The notes under the pieces are model-generated. The model saw nothing but the letters and a program-made list of their open reading frames with translations. It had not been told where the DNA came from and searched no databases. Position numbers and translations under genes: made by a program. A stretch of DNA of 64,000 bases from NCBI GenBank assembly GCA_030549205.1, contig JAUKTV010000014.1:310001-374000 (forward strand), given 5' to 3'. Every line of letters begins with the position of its first letter. Position 1 is the stretch's first letter. Shown piece after piece: positions 1 to 12,800 of the stretch. The DNA is from Apiosordaria backusii. Its lineage: Eukaryota > Ascomycota > Sordariomycetes > Sordariales > Lasiosphaeriaceae.

Positions 1-3000
1 GGTGGTGTGACAAATGCTCGCGAGGGGATTTCGTGTACTACAAGGGAGCACAGAAGATGTTTGTTTGCGCTGGCTCCTAGCGAGCTACTTTCCTGTTCCA
101 TGTTACTGGAAGGTGAACGGCAGGGCAGAGGCGCCTGATACCGTCTGATCTTGTTGCTGTCACGTCAGCCTCGTTCAGCCCAGCGACAAGGGTTGGGCCC
201 AGCTAGCGAGGTCGCATGAATCTGTCTTGCGATCTCATTAACCTTCGGGATCCACCGGTTCGCCGTCCCAAGTCCAAATCCACTTGTCCGCATTCCTTGT
301 TCGGCAACTGTGATTCTCGAACCAGGGGCGACGGCGGCGTGAGCGAGGGTAAAGGCAAGAAACGTTGGAGCTCACCCCGCAAGGGCATCCTTGGTGACTA
401 TTTTTGGTGGATTATGACGAACAGTGGTGGTGCGCTAAAAAAATAAACCCATGAAGAATTAGGCATGATCTTTACCGCATGCCTTCGCTGGGTAGTGTGC
501 TTGCTGGGTCACGAGTTTCCATGGACACGGCAACGTCGAATCGGACAGACACACACAACATACTGCATCAAGTCAAACAAAAAAGAAGGGCACAACGATC
601 GACACGAACCGAGTCACTCTCTTCGCGGAGCACATGCCGCGCCTCGCCCTCATGGCCGCCTTGACTGCCCCCGGTACCCCACGATGCCGTCAATGAAGTG
701 CTGAGGCTCCTTTACATAGAATCTTCGAATGTTCGACGGTCCCGGATCCCCCGACCCCCCGCTCGAAGCTAGAAGACTGCTGTAGGATTCTAGAAACCCG
801 AAATCACGTTAATCTTGTCTTTTGCGGGAGCATAACACGGCCTTTAATTGCAAGGTTCGAATGAAACACGTTTCCTTCATGCGTTGCTTGGCCAGAGCCT
901 CCACTGTGTCGGGGAATCGTTGCGCTGCAGCACCTCCTGACTGCCAAGGAACGCCGGCGCCGTCGCGGTCGGCCGTCACTCCTCTTTTTTCGTTTTTTCG
1001 TCGTCTGTCTACCAGAACTGGCTTTGCCGTCCTCTTTCTCTTCGCTGACACGCTTTGTACAGTTGGCTCTGGGTGGCCGGGTACCCTCGCAGCATTGAGA
1101 TGCGCAATCTTGGGGGTCCCGAGATTAGCCTCTTCCAAGCTCCTTACCACGCCCGCTGTCAAGACGGTACTGCCCGCGGCCCAGCTCAGTCACGCCTGTC
1201 GCCGATAGAACGGCGCCGCGGGAATCTGGCCGATTGGCAACAAGCGACCTTGGATCCAGCAGTTCGTCCATTTCCACTGCCCCCACCTTTTGTTAATGAT
1301 CAGATGAACCAGATCTGGATATGGGATCCTGGACATATCGGGGGGCGCCTATAGCTTCGCGCACGTCCTCGTCATTGTCACCAGCATCTTGCAGCTCTGA
1401 TCGCCAACAAAGCACGGCTTTGCTCCATCAGAGGGTTGCAACGGGAATGCTTCTGCCGACCGACTCGACGGGTATCCTGATCTTCCTCAGACCAGGGTCA
1501 AGCCCTTCCAGAAGAATGCTGAGGCACAGTGACTCCCAGCGATACGGGAAGAGAAAACGGCCGAGTTGGTCGATATTTGTGTTCTGAAAGGACCTGATCT
1601 TTCGTTCTTCCTTTACTCCATCTCGTATTATCTCGAGTGAGAACTCCGGTAATGCCAGGGTCACACAGGATTTGGATTGCGAACCAGAACAGACAATTTG
1701 GAGCTTTTGGCAGTTTTAAAAATCCGGGAGCTAATCAGGTGGCCGTTGGACCAGCAGACAGTCCTCCGGTTGCCCTATGGCGTGCCTGTGCACCGATCTC
1801 TGTCCATGTCTGATATAGGACACCCCAGTCTATTATGGCCCTTTTTGGACAGGACTGGAGCCCACAACCAAAACCCAGCAGCCCTCCACTTGCCTCCCAC
1901 ACGGCATTTTTGCAATGCTCGGCGGACTCATCAGCAAGGTACCGTGGTTCTTCTTGGGTACCCGTCAGTACCTGGGCCACCCCAGCAAGCATCATCGCCA
2001 AGTACCTTCGCGCTCTTTCCTGCAAGTACTTGCCCTCCAGCCTGGTCTCTGTCGGACCCCTCGAGAATTCCCAGTAGGCCGCCTTGGGTATTCTGGCTGT
2101 CCCCTGAGTCTCTACCCCCCTCTTCCCCCTTCTCCTCTAGCAGATCTCTTACGACGAGGTGACAGAGGGCAGCATCGTTACCAAGTTTGGTTCCCAGGGC
2201 AAGTGCCGTTGCTGCAGTGGATGAGGTACTTGCTGAAGGACCTGGAATCACTTGTCGTCATGCCCGTCTTCGCCTGCATGGTAGGTCCTGTTTCACATTT
2301 TAATTCTCCATCGAGCTGGATGTTTTGTATCTTTCCATGCGGTTTCCATCCCACGTCTCTCTTTGGACCATTTTGTTTTCCCAGTTCCCCTCTTTGGGTT
2401 GATTCGGCCGGGGTTATCAAGCTTGATAAATTATCCTACCCGTAACCCTGTCGGTCAAGCTAGCACTCATGTCCCCCCGTCGTTGCATCATTAACTGCTG
2501 CCGGGGTGCGTTTTCTATATCCGGCAGCTAGACCATGGCATAAGATCCTCAAATTATGCTACCGTCATCGTTGGTCGAGGTAGCTCGGGCTCCACCTTTG
2601 CTCAGGAACGATCTGTTGTCTGGCACATGGGAAATATCCAACAAATGCTTTAACACTTGGACACAAGGCAGGCAAGCAACAAGTACTAAACCCACACCCT
2701 CCCTCTCACTTCCCTCCATGGTACCGAATATCAGACGATATAATGCGAGCCATGCCCACTGCCGCTTGCTCTGGACTCTGATTTCTTTGCCCGTATCTTT
2801 TGCAACCTATCGACCAGGAGGAGGCCCAAACCTATCATCAACAACCAATGTTGAAACTGACGTGATATTATTCGACCAAAGCCCGCAGCTTCATCGTTGC
2901 AGAAAGAAACAGCAGTCTCACACACGCATACATATGCTGTAGCTATCACGCAGCAAGCTACCAAGAGGAGGGCCCACTAAGTTAACGTCGTCGCTCAGCC

Positions 3001-3103
3001 AGTCCTAAGGGAACAACCCTCCCAACACCAACGTAACCGACACAGCCTATCATCAAGGTCTTTCTGAACGAGCCCGCTCACCGACAGCCACCACCACCAC
3101 CAT
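1..3103. other. Upstream region of the Myb gene, no gene seen
   Basis: I see no reading frame with recognisable family features here. The open frames present are short, overlap on both strands and have biased, low-information composition. The last few hundred bases before 3104 are C/A/T-rich, as expected for the promoter and untranslated leader of the downstream Myb gene. An intron in that leader cannot be excluded. Confidence 0.5.
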
Positions 3104-4370
3104 ATGTACCCCGGTTTCATTCAAACACCGGGCTCTTTTCAACACCGAGAAGAGCAGGTAACAATTTCTGGGTTTGACAGCAGCCATCTTGAACTGGCAC
3201 GAAAGAAACCGCACACCAACCTCTTCGCCGACGAAGCCCCGCGGGGCCCAGTTTCCCCCAATTCTTTCCATTCAGAATCCGGCGACCAGCCAGGGCGGTT
3301 CGCTCTGGCGGAACCCATGCATCGGAGGCACACTGGCGGGCAATTATCGCGTAGGACCAGATTACAATGTCGACTACTCGTCACAGGAGCCGCATACGGC
3401 CGAGCAGAGCCAAGCTCCGCATCCTTATGATGCGCACCACCATCGAGGCTCGCTTCAGCACGGCGGGCCGTCACCCCTCCATGAGCCGCCTCCCCATCAA
3501 TCCCACCACGGCTTATCCCAGCATTATGCTGCCACTCACCACCCTCACCCTCACCCAATCCTCACGGACCCATCGCACCTGGGCGGGCATCCGGGAGCGC
3601 GACATCTCGGCCACCCTGCTCACCCAGGACCATCGCACTACGGTGCCGGACCCTCTCCCCACAACGTGGTGCCCCCTCTCTACCCATCTCTAACTCCTAC
3701 CCATGGAGCCACGGCCGGTGTGAAGCGGTCGCGGCCTGACGATCTCGACCTCTCGATTCCCGGTATATCGGAGCTCGAGCAGAACGAGCTCGATTCGATG
3801 CAGCAGACGCCCCTAGGCGCTGCCTACGCCCAAGCAGCGGCAGTTCCGCCGACACATCACCACCACCGACTGCCAGACACGGGACCTCCGAGCAAGTTGA
3901 TGCGACGTGATGGGGAGAGCAGTGTAGGAGCCGGTGCTCCGAGCGTGGTTGGGCAAGCCGGGATGCCAGCCCCGGCTCCCCGACCGAGGGGTCCCAAGCT
4001 GAAGTTTACGCCAGAGGATGATCAGCTCTTGATTGACCTGAAAGAAAACAAGAGCCTGACATGGAAGCAAATTGCGGATTTCTTCCCAGGCCGGTCAAGC
4101 GGGACACTGCAGGTGCGTTACTGCACGAAATTGAAGGCGAAGACGACGCAATGGACGGATGAAACGGTTAGTTTTGTTTTTCTTTCACCGCACTGAGTGA
4201 CGGGCGGCATCATGGAGAAGCTAACAAGAGTTCAGGATCAAAAACTCAAAACCGCCCTACAGGACTACGAAAATGAGAAGTGGCGGATCGTTGCCAACAA
4301 AGTGGGCACTGGTTTCACACCAGCTGCGTGCCGCGAGAGGGCAGCACAGTTATCAGGGGAAAACTTATAG
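3104..4370 (+). CDS. Myb/SANT-like DNA-binding protein
   Basis: Three exons: 3104-3157, 3276-4166 and 4236-4370, giving 359 aa. Introns of 118 and 69 bases have GTAACA and GTTAGT donors; the second has a CTAAC branch before its TTCAG acceptor. The frame closes at TAG 4368. The middle (about residues 20-190) is very rich in His and Pro, typical of a disordered regulatory region. The C-terminus carries two Myb/SANT-type helix units: the first begins near the KFTPEDDQLL motif and includes W-K-Q-I-A and F-P-G-R-S-S; the second follows around QWTDE and spans the last intron, with K-W-R-I-V-A. This suggests a sequence-specific nuclear regulator or chromatin-associated factor; the target is unknown. 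The start at 3104 gives a short exon joining in phase 0 to the conserved-looking N-P-A-T-S-Q stretch. A structured element lies about 100 bases past the stop. Confidence 0.8.
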
Positions 4371-4470
4371 CAATCAGCGTCCCCGCCAGGAACTTCGATT
4401 CCTGAAGGGGACACCACCGTTTACCCGTCACAACTCCAGTGATAACATACTTAACGACCGCACTTACTCC

Positions 4471-4534
4471 CATGGTGTTTACACATGGCGGGATTCAACT
4501 TGAAGGTTCCAGCCGAGCCTTCGAAAACACCATG
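4471..4534 (+). other. Nested inverted repeat in the 3' region of the Myb gene
   Basis: A perfect 10-base arm CATGGTGTTT (4471-4480) is complementary to AAACACCATG (4525-4534). Inside it, 4500-4506 pairs with 4518-4524 (seven pairs, one G-U) around an 11-base loop. The two helices abut on the 3' side, so they could stack. It lies in the sense direction, 100 bases after the Myb stop, and may be an mRNA structure. Confidence 0.55.
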
Positions 4535-5419
4535 TTCAAATCGCCCGTGATGAACAGAGAAGCAGAACTTGGATGTACCTTCACATCCACCTGTTTCGCA
4601 TATCTACAGACCATATCCTTTTTTCTCTCTTCAGCCCTCTTTGGTTTTCTTTCTCTTCTTGGTGGATGGATTTATGTTTGGGGATGGGCTTGCTGTTTTG
4701 TTGGAGCAGAAGCGGCGCTAATACTTGAGATACCCCGAAACCGCTGAAATTCTACAACGCTTATGCTTTTTTTTTTCTTTTGTGGCATTTTTTCTTCGCT
4801 TTACGCATTGGTTTTGGTTATATATGATATAGACTCGGTCGGATGGACGGAAAGATACGATATACACGACAGGCGCGCGACTATGTACTACGCAACGTCT
4901 ACGACCGGGTGATGACAAAAATATTCTTGGGTGTTACCCAGCGAAGAGGTATTTTTCAGGGTGACGAAGAGGGAAGCTTGGCACCGGCCGACAGGAAAAG
5001 GGTATCTACAACATGGGGAGAGAGGAGGCAGGCGCAAGCTGCGTATGGGTCAGGGGTTTCTTTTGGGAGAATAATTACGGGTGCAAGAGAGATCACAGAC
5101 TGGTGTTTGGGTGACTGGTAATTTACGGCTGGAGAGAAGAGGCATCATTAACTGGCAACCGACGTAGATAGAGGCCGCGGCATACTTACACAACGTCTTC
5201 TACTACCTGTTTTAATCAGCCATAATCCATCTCAAGGCAACAAGTAGAGAAATTTTGTCTATTAATTTTATTGTTTATATCTCCTCTCTAGACTCGCTTC
5301 CTATCGAACAGATGCAGCAGTGACAAGTCTAACGACCCTGCCTGTCGTGCACAGAACAGAAAGGCGTTGTGGGGAGCCGCCATGCTCCGTGCGCTGTAAC
5401 GGCTGCCAAGACAGGGCTG

Positions 5420-5461
5420 CCAGGATGTCTCGGGTGTCTGGCGACTTCCGAGACATCCTGG
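5420..5461. repeat. Perfect 14-bp inverted repeat with 14-base loop
   Basis: The arm CCAGGATGTCTCGG (5420-5433) is the exact reverse complement of CCGAGACATCCTGG (5448-5461), separated by 14 bases. It lies about 1 kb downstream of the Myb gene and far from any coding region. Either strand would fold into a strong hairpin if transcribed. Confidence 0.75.
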
Positions 5462-6332
5462 AACTTTCTTTGAAGCACCACCTCACATCCACAACTCCTG
5501 TGTTCATGAAATTTGGAGGAGAGATACAACGACTTGATCGCAAATGTATCGACATATCTATGCTAGGCTTCCGCTAGGCGCGACTAACCTGCGCTGACAT
5601 CTCGTTTCTGGACCACAGAAAACCCTCAGCATTCCGAGATGCAGTCGGCTGTTGCGGCACACCCTGGTTGCAGACAGGGCCGGGACCCTGGCGACGCGGG
5701 AATCGAGATGGATGCTCTCGAAGCCAATCACCCAACTTAAACATCGCCAACTAGGTCTCGGAGAGATTCGCCAGATTCTTCCAATGAATGTCCAAGCTGG
5801 CCAACATGCGCAGTATGCATGATGTGCTGCAGATTTATTTCTCGAGCTGAAACACTTGACAGCAACCACGACACGACTTCTTGTTCCTTTGTGGACGAAT
5901 CGGTTTCTGCTTTTGGACTGGCCACGGAGCTATACCACTGGGGATTGGAGAGCACAGGGATTTCCAGACGCTGGCAGGTTCTTTGCAGCAGACGAGACCC
6001 CTGTTCCGGTAACACTCCGAGAAAAAAAGCTCCTTTGCGCTGCCGATGCACCATCAGCCCACCACCTAACTTGACTCCCGTTGTCAACCGGCTAGCCCAA
6101 TCAGCCCTGTTTTTTCGTTCCCCACCTTTTTGTTCAGCCTCTTAGTTTTGCGAACGCGGTTTTTGTGTTGCCATCAAGGCCGAAGACAAAACAAGAAGCT
6201 CATAGCAATTCTCATGTCCAGGAGAGAGCCACACAAGCAAGGGACTGAAAGAGACTCGAGCTGGGCTACAAACAAGTTGTTTTCCATACATCCGAGGGCG
6301 AGATAGCCGTTCGTTCCGTTAGTGTCTGGTTC

Positions 6333-6354
6333 GTGGCGGTTGACAGACCGCCAC
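6333..6354. repeat. 8-bp inverted repeat with 6-base loop
   Basis: GTGGCGGT (6333-6340) and ACCGCCAC (6347-6354) are exact reverse complements around the loop TGACAG. The stem is GC-rich and intergenic. Confidence 0.6.
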
Positions 6355-9300
6355 TGCCTTGATTAGGGCACGGCATTTCCTCTCTGCGAAATTCTCGTAC
6401 TATGGGTTAGCCAGGGGGCTGGGCAGCACGCTCACTGACACTCCATGGGGAAACGTTGAGTTGCGTGCATGGCATGTAACACGATGGCGCCAGCGTCTCC
6501 ATGTGTAACGGCTTCGCGGGTGTCATGTCGATCGTCTCAGAGGTGCACAACCGCGAGATGCAAGCGACTGCTCATCAGGCATCCAGATACCCGGCTTTGG
6601 CTGAAGCGCTTGGACGACACATGGTCGAAAAGATACCGTCTTTGATATTTTCCTGTCATTTCGATCTTGCTGCCAAACACGCTCAACATTCCTAACCAGC
6701 TGGTCTGTTTCCCTGCAGGGAAAACACTGTTTTCTAGTGTACACCAACTCCCTCTTACATGACGTAGCTAGCCCGTATTTCACTGAAGAATTCAGTATCT
6801 CTCTTGGGCCCATGTCATGTTGTTGCTCATTTCCTGCAGCACCTTAGTTCCAGAGTATGGCCGAGATAACGAACACGCCCATCAACGGAGGATTGTGGCC
6901 TCGCCCCTATTGCGACACCGGACGGGAGGGGACCCAATCGGAGATTAAGTCCCAATATACGGTCTTATGCTTCTACGAAGAGTGTTGTTCTCCTCAGTAG
7001 GCGATGGGGGGTGGAAACTGATGGCATGTCTGCAGATGCACTTAGCTGCCGTATGTATCAGGCGGTACCTGCTCAAGCCGTCCCGTTTCTGCTGCCGGTT
7101 GCCGCTCCTTGACGGTGGAGAGGACGGCCTATCCACTGACTTGGCAACCACATCTGCGGCCATCAGGCCCGCGATATCACTTGCGTCTCGTCTAAATTGC
7201 GACTTACTTCAACCGCACTGGAAGAAAGCTGGCTGGCACAACCAAGACAGAATCAGTGTCAAAGCGCAGGTTGCCAACATGTGGTTCTTGCTTGAGCAAC
7301 ACCACGTCAGCCATGCCAGGATGCTCCTAGTAATCGTGTATTTATCCGACAATGACATACAAGGGAGAGTCCTGCAGACCTTTAAACGCCAAGATCTTAC
7401 ACTGTATTTTGGACCCCATCCGGAACGACACGCCAGTTGAGGAAACCGAGACAACTCCAACCTAACCGAGAAGGAGATGACTACACGGGAATATTTGGGA
7501 GGTTGGAGGGCCTGTTGACAGCGGCCTTTTTTGTCATATTGTGGCGATAGCGGGGACGCGTTCTGCCTCTGGACCCGGGCTATATCAGGCTGCTATATGA
7601 GGGTATATCAAGAACCTTTAAGACCGGAACAAGCCTAACGCCATGCTCCATGAGGAGGGGAAAGGGTACCGAGCGGGGAAGCGGTGACAATTTCTCGCGA
7701 AAAAGGCATCCCGACTGAAGCTTATCGGATTTTTCAAGAGGATGTGTATCACCATGCCTGGGACTTCCCTCCGTATTATGGCGAGGGAGTGCAGAGTCGG
7801 AACACCGTTATGCCATGCGCGAAGATCGATCGATCGATAGTTCAAGATGATGGTCTGGCCACTGGCCGCAACCCAACACCTCGAGCACTTCATCCAATGA
7901 GACAAGTAGACGCAAAGGGCGGTGAGGTCAGAAGAGGGGGCTGCACAAGGAGGATCTCTTCGACGCCTTGTCTGCCCATTTGAGAAGGAGGCTTCGACAA
8001 CGAGTTTTCGTGTCCTGTGGCTATTGGACCACTTGATTTCTAATGCTTTTTTCTTGTAGCGGGGATTCCACAGGCGCCCACCGGGGGAAAGGAAGGGAAG
8101 AAGGTTGACGAATCGCAACAGCAGGACACATGAAAGGAGAGGTGATGAGAGAAAAACCTGTCTGTTAGTGTGAGACACCCACCCGCTTTGGTCAAGGTTC
8201 CAGGTTTTTTGGTTGAAGAAAAGGGTACATAGGGTACCTACCTTACAAGGGAGTCTACAAGTCTCCACTGCCGGCTTTCCCGTGTATAAACAGCCCCATG
8301 AAGAGTTTACCGCGGTTGTGAAGTAATCACGCCAGGTACTCTTCATCTTTCTGGGTTTTGTGGAAAAAATGATGGTATGTACAAGATCCCTTTCCAACCC
8401 TTACCTTACCTCTAGAGTCAGGCTACTGGGTTTCGTGCTTCAGTCTAGAGACCGAAAGGGACAGCATGCTATGCTCTTGGTTTCTAACGTTACAATGAGC
8501 AACACTGAACAGAATTGGTCTTGTCTTTTTAGGACGACAATCTCCCGTCCTCCCTCCCGTCTCACCATACGACCTTTCAGCGGCATGCCAGCCAGCCACG
8601 GTTGTAACCAGACTCCCGCTTCTTCAAGATCTTGACAAATGTACTACGTGGTGGATCTCATGATATCACCCAGGGGGAGATTATTATGCACCGAGCACTT
8701 CTCTGATACGCTGTTACTTCCTTGTTACATGATAAAGTATGTCTGAGTTGTGCTCCAGATAAACGATAGCTTGTCGAGGTCTCCCCCTTTGCTCCAAGAT
8801 TCGGGCCTCTTTGTGGGCTCTTCTTATTCGTGCGCGTGTATAGATCTCAAGTATGGCTCTTAGGGTAGCTTTGGGATTTGTTCCTTGCAGATGTTTATAT
8901 AATTGATTTGATATTGACTTTGTCTCCAGAGCCTCGTGCTAGTCGGGACATTGAGACTTTGGAACTTGGGATGTAGAATGTCAGTGAGGCAAGAGATAGC
9001 AAGTGGGGCATGCATCTTCTCATTATAGCGCATATACATTGCTCTTCGCAGGCTTGATAGAGTAAGTGTGTCAGTGTATCAGGGGGATGGAACTACGCTT
9101 CAATTCTGAGGACATGGAAGACATATTTTTACGATTCCAAATGGCCATTTATGCTATATTTACACACTTAACGATCTACCAGGCCTTTGCCTCCGCTGTA
9201 TGAGCGTCCGTGCTGCGACTAGGCCTTCGGTGAACCAGCCCATGTGTAAAGCAAGCCTTGACATCACTTTGAAATGACATGGAAAGATAGGTACATACCC

Positions 9301-9832
9301 TCCTGCACATACCAAATCAGACAAGAATTGGGTAACTTGCCTGACGAGTTCCTCTACGATGTACAGCAGTCCCTTATATATAGCAACATGGAGCAACTGG
9401 ATGGCTTGTCGTTGAGATTGAAGTCGAGCAAGGATCTTGAATGTTGAAGTCCTCCCCTGAACCCTCGCCAAGACCCCACTTTGGCCTCGCAGGGCTGAGT
9501 GAGGTGCAAGCAATTAAAGTCACATGATCACGTGGAGCCTCCACCTCGATGCGCGTCGACTGGGTGGATTCAATGCGTCATTCGAGGGCGCCTTCCAGGC
9601 AGGAGGCAGGCATGTAGCACGACGCACTAGCTATCTACCTAATTGCTCAACTTTCCACCCAACTTTCAGCCGTAATCAGAATGGCAATTGCAACCCGGGG
9701 TCATTGCAGTTGAAACTCCGTCTTTTCCCTTTGATTGCGTCGGAGCCTCTTATCCTTAGCACACCCCTCGCAATTGGCTTTCCCACTCGCAAACGATTGC
9801 TCTCTGCGACTCCTCTAAACTACAGCGTCACC

Positions 9833-12800
9833 ATGAACCCCGAGGCAGAATTTTCCGACGCGGCCGGTGATACCTCTCAACCCAGTCCGCAAGCCGGCAA
9901 TCCCAATCCGCCATCAGCCGATGACCCCGGCGCCGTTGACGACACCACAATGGCGAACCACGCCCCAGACGTCGCTGCCCCTAACCTCGACGACGAAGCC
10001 TCTGCCCTCGCCCACCTTACGGAAAACGTTCGCGACCAAGACGAACTAGAACGCGACATTACCCTCCAAGCCAACGCGGCGCTCATCGAAGCCGAAGATG
10101 CTCGCGACAGGAAGCGCATCGAAAAAGCTCAGATATTAAAGGCGAGGCTTGAAAACCAGCGCAAGACCCAGCAGGCCAAGCTCACTTCTGGCCACAACAC
10201 TCCTGCCAACCGGCTCAAAATTCAAAAAGAGATCACCCGGCTGGACTCTGAGATTGAGATTTGCGAGCAGGATGTTAGGGATTTTGAGGGCAGGATTCAG
10301 GCCAGACACCAGGAAGGAGCTACTGAGACACAGTCCAAGGGGGTTGGGGCGGCGGGTGGGAGGTTGCCCAATGAGACGCAGAGGGAGTTTTTGATCAGAA
10401 CTGGAAAGATCACCCCGTTTGCGACGGTTGGTGGGCCGAGACCGGATGGAGTCGAAGGAGAGCTTGCGGATGCCATCATTGAGGCGGAAGATGAGGCTGT
10501 GGCTGAGGAACTCGAGGAGCAAGCTGGGGATGGGCCGAGAAGCCATCAAAATTTGAGGAGGCCGGGGTTCACCGAGGAGACGGACATCAGCTCGACGGCC
10601 GAGTCGGAGTTTTCGCTGCGGCCGAGGAAGAAGAGGAGGGTGGTGCAGGAGGTTGAGTTGGGGTCTGATGACGACTTTGAACCGGGAGAGGACGAGGAAA
10701 GAGACGAAGAGGAGGAGTCTTTGGAGGATGACTACGACATGACCGATACAACTCCAAAGAAGAAGAGGAAAAGGGGGAAGGGTGATGCTGCCGCGGTAGG
10801 TGGCGTTGGTGAGGACAGGGTTGACCTGAGCAACATCGATGATGGGAATGAAGCGGTGTACCAAGCTCGGCTGGAAGATTGGGTCAAGCGAAGAAGCCGT
10901 GCAAGGCGGGCTCGGCAGCTCAGACTGGGTCAGGAAGTCGAGAGCGAGAGAGACGGTGAGGAGGAGTGGTTCAAACCTTCTCCTGACGAGCCAGATCATC
11001 AATTCGAGAACGGAATGAAACTCCCGGGCGATATCTACCCTTCGCTCTTCGATTACCAGAAGACAGGTGTTCAATGGCTGGCTGAGCTGTATGCTCAGCA
11101 GGTTGGCGGTATTGTCGGCGATGAGATGGGGCTCGGCAAGACGGTACAGCTGATCTCGTTCGTTGCGGCCCTGCATTACAGCAAAATGTTGGACAAGCCG
11201 GTCATTGTGGTTGCACCAGCTACTGTCCTGCGGCAATGGGTCAATGAGTTTCATCGTTGGTGGCCGCCTCTTCGGGTATCTATTTTGCATTCTTCAGGCA
11301 GTGGGATGTTCAATGTTCGTGATGAGGGCAAGAGGGAAGATATTGAGGATAACTGGGATAAGAAAAGCCCTGCTAAATCCAGCAAGGCAGCGAAGAAGAT
11401 AGTTGACAGAGTGGTGCAACATGGCCATGTGCTGGTTACCACCTATGCCGGTCTACAAACATACGGCGATGTTTTGATCCCCGTCGACTGGGGCTATGCC
11501 GTCCTTGATGAGGGCCACAAGATTCGGAATCCCAACACTGCCATCACGATCTACTGCAAGGAGCTTCGGACCCCCAACAGGATCATCCTATCTGGTACTC
11601 CAATGCAGAACAACCTCACAGAACTCTGGTCGCTCTTCGACTTTATTTTCCCCATGCGCCTTGGCACCCTGGTTTCGTTTCGGACCCAGTTCGAGGTTCC
11701 CATCAAACTCGGGGGCTACGCTAATGCGACATATCTTCAGATCATGACAGCGCAAAAATGTGCCGAGACACTTAAAGAGACCATCAGCCCGTATCTACTT
11801 CAGCGTCTCAAAGTGGACGTTGCTGCGGACCTGCCGAAAAAGAGCGAGCAAGTTCTCTTTTGCAAGCTGTCCAAGCCCCAACGGGAAGCCTACGAACTGT
11901 TCCTCAAATCGGATGAAATGGCATCGATTCTTGACAGGAGCCGCCAGTCGCTCTATGGTATTGACATCCTTCGCAAAATTTGCAACCACCCAGATCTGTT
12001 GAATCCCCGGCTCAAGAACGAGCCTGGTTATCTGTGGGGGAGCGTCGAGAAGTCAGGCAAGATGGCAGTTGTTCAATCTCTGCTGCCGATGTGGAAACGT
12101 CTTGGACATAAGACACTGCTGTTTTCACAGGGCACGCAAATGCTAGACATCATTGAGGCATTTGTCCAACGGCTAGACGATGTGAAGTATCTCCGCATGG
12201 ATGGAAAAACACCCATAAAGCAGCGTCAAATCCTCGTCGACCAGTTCAACAATGATCCGAGTCTTGACGTATTTCTACTGACAACCAAGGTCGGTGGGCT
12301 CGGTGTGAACTTGACAGGTGCAAACCGGGTCATCATTTTTGATCCTGACTGGAATCCATCTACGGATGTACAGGCACGCGAGAGAGCCTGGAGACTGGGT
12401 CAGAAGAGAGAGGTGACAATTTACAGGCTGATGACCGCCGGGACGATTGAGGAGAAGATTTATCACCGCCAGATCTTCAAGCAATTTTTATCGAACAAGG
12501 TGCTGAAAGACCCTAAACAACAGACGAACTTTAACCTCAACGATTTGCACGATCTTTTCAGTCTCAGCTCTTACGAGGACGGTGTGACGGAGACAAGTCA
12601 GTTGTTTAAAGGGAGCGAAGCCAAGAATTTTATGAGATCTGGGCCCAAGGAGCTTCTGATACCTGGGCAGGAGAAGGTTTTGTATCAACCGTCTGTCAAA
12701 AAGGCGGCGCCTGCCGCAGAAGCCGCCCCGACGATGGTCAAGACCGAGCCCCAGGATGACGGGGATAGTGACCTCCGCAACATTGAGGGCATAGCCAGTC

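Larger units (their letters stand above)
4371..9832. other. Gene-free stretch of about 5.4 kb
   Basis: After the 3' region of the Myb gene I find no supported gene up to the RAD26-like start. The longest open frame (minus strand, 7618-8397) lacks any family motif and looks like chance. The stretch holds two clear hairpins (5420-5461 and 6333-6354) and a short ATCG run near 7825-7840. The last part must contain the promoter of the RAD26-like gene. Confidence 0.5.

Noticed and set aside
7618..8397. 259-codon open frame, minus strand
   Set aside because: No family motif, no credible ATG context, mixed composition, and it overlaps other frames. Treated as chance.
10136..11290. 384-codon antisense frame within the RAD26-like gene
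   Set aside because: A shadow of codon bias in the true gene on the opposite strand.
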